Shown: in pieces, positions 1-5,500 of the stretch
Numbering within the stretch: position 1 is the first letter of the stretch
Layout of the letters: every line of letters starts with the position of its first letter
Virus record (IMG/VR): IMGVR_UViG_3300017917_000493
Location: 1 to 21,771 of that record
Source: a virus
Reading direction: 5' to 3' (one strand)
DNA: 21,771 bases
Notes under the pieces: generated by a model
The model's input: the letters and a program-made list of their open reading frames with translations, nothing else
Told to the model about the DNA's origin: nothing
Databases searched by the model: none
Program-made: the position numbers and the translations under genes

Positions 1-1
1 G

Positions 2-553
2 AGTGCTATTGGCTTGTACTCAAAGCTCTACGAGTTCTCAGCAGAAAAGAACATCCTTGTGTTCGATGACTGTGACTCAGTACTGTTAGATGACCTTAGC
101 CTTAACATCCTAAAGGCAGCACTGGATACATCAAAGAAGCGTACTATACATTGGAACACTGACAGCCGACTCCTGCGCAGTGAAGGAGTGCCCAACTCAT
201 TTGAGTTCAAGGGTGGTGCTATCTTTATCACTAACATCAACTTCCAAAACATCAAGTCAAAGAAACTGCAGGATCACTTGGCTGCTCTGGAAAGCCGTTG
301 CCACTACATTGATCTTACTATACACACAGAGCGCGAGAAGATGTTGCGCATCAAGCAGATCGTAGGCGATGGTATGTTAGCAGAGTACGAGTTCTCTGAT
401 GCTGAGCAAGCAGAGCTTGTACAGTTTATTGATGACAATAAGCGTCGCTTGCGTGAGCTGAGCCTGCGTACAGTACTAAAGACAGCAGATCTAATGCGCT
501 CATTCCCCCAGGGTAAATGGAAGCGTGTAGCACAGATCAGCCTTATGCGTTAA
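2..553 (+). CDS. AAA+ ATPase, C-terminal part (5' truncated by window edge)
   Basis: The frame is open from the left edge, so the gene starts outside the window; 183 residues are visible. Seen: a Walker B-type strand NILVFDDCDSVL early in the fragment, a sensor-1-like strand GAIFITNIN, and an arginine-finger-like LESRC, all in the order expected of an AAA+ module. A helical lid follows, ending in KWKRVAQISLMR. The Walker A loop must lie upstream and cannot be seen. AAA+ ATPases of this general kind occur in T4-like phages of aquatic bacteria, usually without an assigned role. It is the first of the + strand genes here and is closed by a strong intrinsic terminator about 30 nt after its stop, so it ends a transcription unit. 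The ATPase fold is fairly sure; the function is not known. Confidence 0.75.
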   Translation, partial: SAIGLYSKLYEFSAEKNILVFDDCDSVLLDDLSLNILKAALDTSKKRTIHWNTDSRLLRSEGVPNSFEFKGGAIFITNINFQNIKSKKLQDHLAALESRCHYIDLTIHTEREKMLRIKQIVGDGMLAEYEFSDAEQAELVQFIDDNKRRLRELSLRTVLKTADLMRSFPQGKWKRVAQISLMR

Positions 554-582
554 CAGATTAGAGGTTCGCTCCCTCTCTTTAT

Positions 583-607
583 AGAGACCTTCGGGTCTCT
601 TTTTTTT
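583..607 (+). terminator. Rho-independent terminator with UUCG tetraloop
   Basis: A perfect 7-bp stem, AGAGACC (583-589) with GGTCTCT (594-600), is closed by a TTCG loop and followed by seven T (601-607). It sits about 30 nt after the stop of the AAA+ ATPase gene and is well placed to end that transcript. Confidence 0.92.
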
Positions 608-804
608 AGAAAAAATTTCTCGATGTGGGAGAAAAGATTTTTTTCGAAAAAAAAATCCTGAGGGGTAGTAAAATAAAAGTGTTGTAAAAATACAACAGTG
701 TGGTAACAAATCACCAGGCCACCGAAAAAGTAGTTAAACTTAAAATTTTTACAGCCCAATTTTTTTAACCCTGTAGGACCCATTTGGGCCGCTCTATCAA
801 TATA
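608..804. other. AT-rich non-coding stretch with consecutive hairpins
   Basis: No convincing gene is seen between the terminator and the 43-residue ORF. The stretch holds several inverted repeats in a row. TTTCTC/GAGAAA has a 7-nt loop at about 616-634. A 9-bp AT-rich palindrome, GATTTTTTT (636-644) with AAAAAAATC (649-657), surrounds CGAA. GTTGTA (681-686) pairs with TACAAC (691-696) around AAAA. These may back up the terminator or insulate the island that follows. No tRNA fold and no sigma70 promoter with both boxes was found. Confidence 0.5.
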
Positions 805-813
805 GTTAAATAC
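805..813 (+). promoter_or_regulatory. Candidate T4-late-like promoter element
   Basis: GTTAAATAC lies 22 nt upstream of the ATG at 835. It shares TAAATAC with the TATAAATAC at 1919 and with minus-strand copies ahead of tail genes (14895-14903, 11045-11053). A start 5-6 nt past the box would give a short leader that includes the AGGAG at 824-828. It has two mismatches to the T4 late TATAAATA, so it is a candidate only. Confidence 0.4.
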
Positions 814-834
814 TTCTGTCTATAGGAGCGAACT

Positions 835-966
835 ATGTGGACAGCCGCGGAATACCTTAAACAAACCCCACCCAGAAATTTTCGATACACTCTGCTCTTT
901 GGTGCCAATGCTTGGCGCTATCATAATCTCAAGCCAAAAGGATTGTTTTTAGACTGTTCAGCATAA
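835..966 (+). CDS. Small 43-residue protein of unknown function
   Basis: ATG at 835 is preceded by a good ribosome-binding site, AGGAG at 824-828, with 6 nt spacing; TAA is at 964-966. The product begins MWTAAEYLKQTPPRNF and ends LFLDCSA. It is basic in the middle and has no membrane segment or known motif. It is the first gene of the small-gene island after a terminator, and a TAAATAC promoter-like element sits just upstream. Its start region (AGGAG, then ATGTGGACA) closely resembles that of pqqA 900 bp downstream, but the Glu-x3-Tyr pair of PqqA is absent, so it is not a second PqqA. The coding call rests on the ribosome-binding site and context; no function is assigned. Confidence 0.55.
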   Translation: MWTAAEYLKQTPPRNFRYTLLFGANAWRYHNLKPKGLFLDCSA

Positions 967-974
967 TAAGTACT
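965..974 (+). promoter_or_regulatory. ATAAGTACT element, copy 1
   Basis: AATAAGTACT overlaps the stop of the 43-residue ORF and ends 2 nt before the ATG at 977. Identical ATAAGTACT nonamers occur at 1275-1283 and 1687-1695, and once on the minus strand ahead of the giant tail gene. Its closeness to the ATG leaves no room for a leader here, so its promoter role at this gene is less certain than at the others. Confidence 0.35.
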
Positions 975-976
975 GT

Positions 977-1159
977 ATGGATGATAGAGATATTTTTATA
1001 CACAGCTCGCGAGGGCAGTACAAATACGACCCAGATTTTGACGTCTATAGACGAGTGCAGACACCGCCAAAACTCACTGTATTTCAACAGTGTTCGTGGA
1101 TCGTGGTTACACTGGTGTTGACTGTGATCTGTTTTGCTGTTACACTGTATAAACAGTAA
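977..1159 (+). CDS. Small single-pass membrane protein (60 residues)
   Basis: The product has a polar, charged N-terminal half (residues 1-35, starting MDDRDIFIHS and with a KYDPDFDVYRR patch). It then has one clear transmembrane helix at about residues 38-58 (WIVVTLVLTVICFAVTL) and a short KQ tail. The arrangement suggests an N-terminal cytoplasmic domain with a membrane anchor at the C terminus, though the topology is inferred. There is no signal-peptidase site and no holin hallmark such as paired helices. A convincing Shine-Dalgarno is missing; ATAAGTACT sits directly ahead of the ATG. It lies in a run of tiny + strand genes leading to pqqA. The function is unknown; this could be a host-takeover or membrane-remodelling microprotein, but nothing in the sequence proves it. 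Confidence 0.6.
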   Translation: MDDRDIFIHSSRGQYKYDPDFDVYRRVQTPPKLTVFQQCSWIVVTLVLTVICFAVTLYKQ

Positions 1160-1179
1160 ATTTAAGGATAAGTAATAGT

Positions 1180-1254
1180 ATGAGATGCCCTGTCTGTACA
1201 GCAATAGTCTTTATACTCTGTCTAGTGTTTGTATACATACATTGGCTTTGGTAA
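1180..1254 (+). CDS. 24-residue hydrophobic membrane peptide
   Basis: ATG at 1180 is preceded by AAGGAT (1164-1169) at usable distance; TAA is at 1252-1254. The peptide starts MRCPVCTAIVFI, is almost wholly hydrophobic, and ends in aromatic residues (HWLW), so it reads as a single transmembrane helix with a CPVC pair near its N terminus. It starts 20 nt after the stop of the preceding membrane protein, so the two are probably translated from the same message. A related sequence, GATAAGTAAT, overlaps its ribosome-binding region (1167-1176). Such a short ORF could be chance, but the ribosome-binding site, strand and spacing favour a real gene. The function is not known. Confidence 0.45.
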   Translation: MRCPVCTAIVFILCLVFVYIHWLW

Positions 1255-1273
1255 AAACTGGCCAGGGTATCAG

Positions 1274-1283
1274 CATAAGTACT
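1274..1283 (+). promoter_or_regulatory. ATAAGTACT element, copy 2
   Basis: CATAAGTACT lies in the non-coding gap ahead of the 92-residue gene, about 60 nt before its ATG. If used like a T4 late promoter, transcription would start near 1287 and the leader would carry the hairpin at 1299-1321 and the AAGGAG ribosome-binding site. Confidence 0.42.
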
Positions 1284-1298
1284 CCACAGAAAAATTAC

Positions 1299-1321
1299 GC
1301 AGATATTTTTTCTAAATCTGC
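1299..1321 (+). other. Hairpin in the leader of the 92-residue gene
   Basis: GCAGAT (1299-1304) pairs perfectly with ATCTGC (1316-1321) across an AT-rich loop. An outer helix GGGTAT (1265-1270) with ATACCC (1324-1329) could enclose it, placing the structure just before AAGGAG (1333-1338) and the ATG at 1344. The outer helix would exist only in transcripts that begin upstream of the ATAAGTACT element. It does not match any riboswitch class I can recall. Confidence 0.4.
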
Positions 1322-1343
1322 AAATACCCATTAAGGAGCGTCA

Positions 1344-1622
1344 ATGGCTAAAACTCGTAGTAAACAGCCCAAAACACAAGATCTAGTACCCAACGAAGAT
1401 TTTTCAAAGTTATCAGAAGATCAAGTCACAGATCTCTTAGAGCATACTCTAGCCACACTCTGTGATCGTTTAGAAGCCAACGGTGTAGACCCAGATTATA
1501 TATCGGGCGCACTGTTTAACCATTTTACACAGCGACTCTGCGATGTCAACGATCGTGAACAGTACGAAATGATCCTAGAAATGGCTCTAGATTCTGAGTG
1601 GGATGAACAGACTATTCACTGA
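1344..1622 (+). CDS. Acidic helical protein of unknown function (92 residues)
   Basis: A strong AAGGAG (1333-1338) with 5 nt spacing fixes the ATG at 1344. The N terminus is basic and probably flexible (MAKTRSKQPKTQ). From about residue 20 onward the protein is acidic and predicted helical: a SEDQVTDLLEHTL segment, then DRLEANGVDPDYISGALFNHF, then a REQYEMILEMALDSEWDEQ tail. There is no membrane segment or metal site. The gene lies in the small-gene island between the membrane peptides and pqqA, preceded by an ATAAGTACT element and a leader hairpin. I do not recognise the family. The coding call is good because of the ribosome-binding site and the uninterrupted frame filling the gap. Confidence 0.75.
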   Translation: MAKTRSKQPKTQDLVPNEDFSKLSEDQVTDLLEHTLATLCDRLEANGVDPDYISGALFNHFTQRLCDVNDREQYEMILEMALDSEWDEQTIH

Positions 1623-1685
1623 CACCATTACTGATCTTTAATGGTTTTACGTATGTGATTTCTGGGGTTTTTGTCATATAATCAC

Positions 1686-1695
1686 TATAAGTACT
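1686..1695 (+). promoter_or_regulatory. ATAAGTACT element, copy 3, ahead of pqqA
   Basis: TATAAGTACT differs from the T4 late consensus TATAAATA at one base and lies 51 nt before the pqqA start. It sits inside a short inverted repeat, CACTA (1683-1687) with TAGTG (1695-1699). A TATAAT at 1677-1682 just upstream lacks a good -35, so a late-type promoter is the better reading. A start near 1699 would give a leader of about 48 nt ending in the pqqA ribosome-binding site. Confidence 0.45.
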
Positions 1696-1746
1696 AGTGT
1701 AACACACAGGGTACTTAATTAACATTTATTCTCAAGGAGAAACATT

Positions 1747-1818
1747 ATGTGGACAAAACCAGAAGCAGTTGAAATGCGTTACGGTTTCGAAGTAACCATG
1801 TACGTAATGAACAGATAA
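1747..1818 (+). CDS. pqqA: PqqA, precursor peptide of pyrroloquinoline quinone
   Basis: This 23-residue peptide begins MWTKPEAVEM and continues RYGFEVTMYVMNR. It matches the compact PqqA form: MW(T/K)KP start, an MR-x-GFEVT-x-Y core, and a basic last residue. Glu15 and Tyr19 (E-VTM-Y) are the two side chains that the radical-SAM enzyme PqqE joins before PqqF/G, PqqB and PqqC complete the cofactor; PqqD presents the peptide. A perfect AAGGAG (1734-1739) lies 7 nt before the ATG, and a 10-bp-stem terminator follows 18 nt after the stop, so it is built as an expressed gene. No pqqB, C, D or E is in the window, so maturation would rely on host enzymes. The flanking genes are phage genes, which makes this a likely auxiliary metabolic gene. 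The wording of the core resembles proteobacterial methylotroph PqqA as I recall it. Confidence 0.93.
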   Translation: MWTKPEAVEMRYGFEVTMYVMNR

Positions 1819-1836
1819 TCACTGTTCCCGTACAAC

Positions 1837-1869
1837 AATAAGGTGCGTAGATTATGCACCTTATTTTTT
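1837..1869 (+). terminator. Rho-independent terminator after pqqA
   Basis: AATAAGGTGC (1837-1846) pairs perfectly over 10 bp with GCACCTTATT (1856-1865) across a 9-nt loop, and the T run continues to 1869. It follows the pqqA stop by 18 nt and ends the small-gene island. Confidence 0.9.
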
Positions 1870-1878
1870 GGCTTTTTA

Positions 1879-1898
1879 CCGCTCAGCGGCTTCGCCGC
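1879..1898 (+). other. Two overlapping GC-rich hairpins between pqqA and the next gene
   Basis: CCGC (1879-1882) can pair with GCGG (1886-1889). Alternatively GCGGC (1886-1890) can pair with GCCGC (1894-1898) around TTC. The two share 1886-1889 and so exclude each other. There is no T run after either, so neither is a terminator by itself. The block lies between the pqqA terminator and the TATAAATA at 1919 and may insulate the next gene. Confidence 0.4.
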
Positions 1899-1918
1899 CT
1901 AGGACTCTGGATCCTTGC

Positions 1919-1926
1919 TATAAATA
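1919..1926 (+). promoter_or_regulatory. T4-type late promoter box TATAAATA
   Basis: This is an exact match to the T4 late promoter octamer, with no -35-like hexamer 15-19 bp upstream, as expected for late promoters that use gp55/gp33/gp45. It lies right after a terminator and 6 nt before the ATG at 1933. Transcription should therefore begin at or next to that ATG, giving a leaderless or nearly leaderless message. Confidence 0.55.
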
Positions 1927-1932
1927 CCTGTG

Positions 1933-2574
1933 ATGCAGACCATGGCCTTATTTGTCAGCGATCCCTACTGCTCCGTCCAGTGCGCTAATGGAATAATACA
2001 CTGTCTGAGTCGGGATTATCAGATACGTCTATTTGGCCCTAGACCCGTGGAAGACTCATTTTGGCGTGATGTGGATCTAGTCTGTGTGCCCGGAGGCGAG
2101 GGCGATTCGGAAAGTTTCCATAGATTAATGATCAATCATAGACAGGATATACGCAGTCACGTTTGGGGAGGCGGGCAGTATCTAGGCATCTGCATGGGCG
2201 CATACTGGGCGGGATCACACTATTTGGATATCCTAGACTCTGTGGATGCTGTGCAGTATATAAGGCGGCCCTGCACAGATACTCGACGTCCACATGCTAA
2301 AAATATCTCAGTTCGTTGGCAGGATCGGGAGACAGAAATGTTCTTTTACGATGGCTGTGCTTTGGTAGGAGATACTGGTAAATTTACCACAGTGGCCAGT
2401 TATACTAACGGCGATGCCATGGCCATACAGCAGGGGCACATTGGAGTCATAGGCTGTCACCCCGAAGCGGAACCGTGGTGGTATGATAGTTATACGTGGA
2501 TGCAGGGTCTGTGGCAGGACCATGGGGCCCTGCTTCGTGACTTTGCCTTAGGCCTGCGCTTCGCCCCAGCGTAG
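1933..2574 (+). CDS. Class I glutamine-amidotransferase-like protein (BPL_N type)
   Basis: This 213-residue protein has a single alpha/beta domain. It carries a VPGG turn at residues 52-55, the nucleophile elbow GGGQYLGICMGAYWAG with Cys87, and CHPEAE with His176 and Glu178. Together these form the Cys-His-Glu triad typical of class I amidotransferase/DJ-1-like folds. The elbow wording (GGxYLGICxGAYxA) is closest to the biotin-protein-ligase N-terminal family. The BPL catalytic domain is absent, so it stands alone. The ATG at 1933 was chosen; GTG at 1930 or ATG at 1942 are alternatives. No Shine-Dalgarno is seen, and a TATAAATA ends 6 nt before the ATG, so the mRNA may be leaderless. The 3' end overlaps the convergent giant tail gene by 27 bp. 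The substrate is unknown, and a link to the neighbouring pqqA is only a matter of position. Confidence 0.75.
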   Translation: MQTMALFVSDPYCSVQCANGIIHCLSRDYQIRLFGPRPVEDSFWRDVDLVCVPGGEGDSESFHRLMINHRQDIRSHVWGGGQYLGICMGAYWAGSHYLDILDSVDAVQYIRRPCTDTRRPHAKNISVRWQDRETEMFFYDGCALVGDTGKFTTVASYTNGDAMAIQQGHIGVIGCHPEAEPWWYDSYTWMQGLWQDHGALLRDFALGLRFAPA

Positions 2575-5500
2575 AATTAAGTTAGCAGTGGCATTACTGC
2601 CTGCGACCTTATACACGTTGATAGCCAATACGTCCGGACCGTTGGGGAATGTACCTCTACCACCAATAGCAGTAGCAGTTAATTCTTTCAGTGCTTCTAG
2701 GCTTAATTCACCTGTTTCACCCGGATTAGCAATAAATGAAAATACCTGTTCACCCGGTGTGGCATAGTCTGCACCAAACTGGAATGTTATTGTGCCTGCG
2801 GCGCTGAGTGTACCCGAGAACGTTTGGTTAAAGGTCACACGATATACAGTAGTGCTGGCAAACGTTCTAGTTGTGATCTGCTGTACCGCAGAACCCGCTG
2901 GGAACGCTGTAACACTGGAAGCAACTCTAGTGCCCTGTGCCGCGCCCGAACTTAACCAACTTGCTGAAGTAAAGAACAAGAAGTTTCTGTTGGTGTAACT
3001 AGCGGCTGAACCAGCGGCTGTTACAGTAACGCTTTGACTGTTGGCTGCACCTGTAGGGCTGGTAGCATTGGCATTTGCTGACATTACAATACGTGTGTAG
3101 TTAGTACCGGAAATGTTTACATAACTCTGTGTAATTGAGTTGATGGTCTGACCGCCAGTGATGTAAGTGCCTAGGCTCAGAGTATCACCGATGGCCACTC
3201 CTGAACTTGCATAGGCCGCATCTGTGATCAAGAAGTCGCTTCTTGAACTACTCAATGCTGAGTTATAGGTAGCAGTCAGCGCACTGGTCACTGTAACAGT
3301 GACGTTGTTGCCTGCGCCACTAGGACTGCTACTGTTAGCGGCAGCACCCATGACAATTCTAGCATAACTAACGTTGGCTATGGTCACAAAGTTTGTGGTA
3401 ATAGTACTGATACTCTGTCCACCGGTTAAGTATGTTGTAGCACTGACTACGTCTGATACAGCCTGCGTGGTAATCTGTGTGTTAGGTACTAGGAAGTCTG
3501 TTCTAGCAGTGCTTAGAGCAGTAGCATAGGTCACAGATGCTTCAGCACGGAAAGTAATACCGTTAACTGCGGTATTCTGCGGACTAGTGTTGTTGGCATT
3601 AGCAGTCATTACAATACGTGCATAGTTGATTGAGTTAATTGTAATAAAGTTTGATGTAATACTTGATACACGCTGTCCGCCTGTGACATAAGTGCCCACA
3701 CTGATCAAATCGCCCGCTCTAATAGTAGTCTGCCAACCATTGACTGTGGTCTGCGGAATTAAGAAGTCACTGCGACCTGTACTAAATGCATTAGTGTATG
3801 TGCCATTCTGACCGTTGGTAATTGCCGGAGCATTACCTGTAACTGTAGTTGAGTTAAAACTTGTAGCAGTTAGTGTAGTAGTTGCCGCGTTAAATGCTAC
3901 TGCTGTTAAGGTAGTAGTAAATGCGCCCTGTATTGTAGCAGTGCTAGTTGAACTGCCTCCAGACCATGTTACAGAACCGCCGGCTGCTACCTGTGCAAAA
4001 CTTGGTTGTCCACCAGACGCACTGCTCTGTAATCCAGTCCAGGTAATCTTAGTTGGGTCTGTAGGATAGTTACTTGGATTTAAAATACCTTCAACAACCA
4101 GCGCACCTGTTACACCGCTGTCAGAAGTAATAGAAATACCTGACAACAGTAATTGCGCACGGTTTAGTAATTCGCGTTCACCTAGGTCACCAATCTGTGC
4201 GTTTGACACGCTAGGTGCTAGTCGAATTAAGAATGCTGTTTTCTTATCAACACTGACAGTAACCGCTGTACTTGCGTATGAGAAGATGTAACCACGATCA
4301 CTGTCGAATTGTCCGTCAATCATAAACGCAGATCCCCAGTGACTGATGTTTGGTGTAATAGTATTAGATACTAAAATAACACCAGCACGTTCACTGTGAG
4401 TGGCTGCAGATCCTGCTGAGAAGTTACGTTGACTACCTGCTACAAACTGTGTTAGGTTTGCCGCACGTACACACCCTGTTAGAGCTGTACCGCTGTTACC
4501 TGTATAACGAATTAATTCATTGTCAACGATAACTGTACCAGCACTAGGGAACCAGTAGCAGTCTTCTTCACTCATTGGTATTGTTGTTTGACTGTCAGTC
4601 ATTGAGGCTGTTAGTACGCCCTTAGCACCTTCGTTGATAACTTCATAACGAACAGGTTGGTTACCAGTACGCATATATGCTTCTGTGTTTACGTTTGAAT
4701 TACGGAAACGATGTGCAAAGATATAGTTACCTTCACTGCCTCTTAACATAAAATCAATAAATCCAGCACCATACCATGTGTGCTGAATACCAATCATCTG
4801 CATCTTAGTTGGATCTAAAATATAACCACTGGGTCCTGCACCGTTTAGACTATCTTGATTCCAATCTTCTTGTGGAACAACTAGATCAACAGTTTTAAGC
4901 ATTTTTGCTTCAGTTACATCAGTGACACCGCGATAGTCGGGTGTTACATACATCAGTGTATCGCTGGCAATCTGTGATACCACGTGGGTCATTCCTCGAA
5001 TAACTACACGATCTCCTTGTGCTAGTTGTTGAGTAAATCTAGTGTTAGTTCCGTTTACTGTGCTACTGTTACTTTGAATACCAATAACACCGGCACATTG
5101 GAATGTTGAGCTACGACGTACTACAGCCATTCGCTGTCCGTCATATTGCCAGAACATGCCGTTTTGATCATCAAATATACCAGAACGAATTGTGGAACCA
5201 TGCCACTTACGAATGCTCATTTGGCATGGATTATCTAACACTGCTGTGGTCGAACCCAGTGTCTTCTGTGCTAGAATTCTTAACACACGTTCGTTAACAA
5301 TGTCTGTAACGATGTAGTTACCGTTGTATCCTTCAGTTAGTACTCCGCTAATACCAATTTCACCACCAACTTGACAGCCATGATCTGTATCATCTGTGGT
5401 CAGTGTGATTAAACTACCAACTGCTGTTCCTGTAGAAGTTAAACTGCGTATGTCGTAACTAGGTGCAAACAGAGCACCGGTATTATACATTACACCCTTA

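Noticed and set aside
554-834. Search for tRNA genes in the AT-rich gap
   Set aside because: The hairpins are short and lack a cloverleaf, a TTC arm and an acceptor stem. No tRNA was found here or elsewhere in the window.
1677-1682. TATAAT upstream of pqqA as a sigma70 promoter
   Set aside because: No -35-like hexamer lies at 15-19 bp, and the ATAAGTACT element next to it explains the position better.
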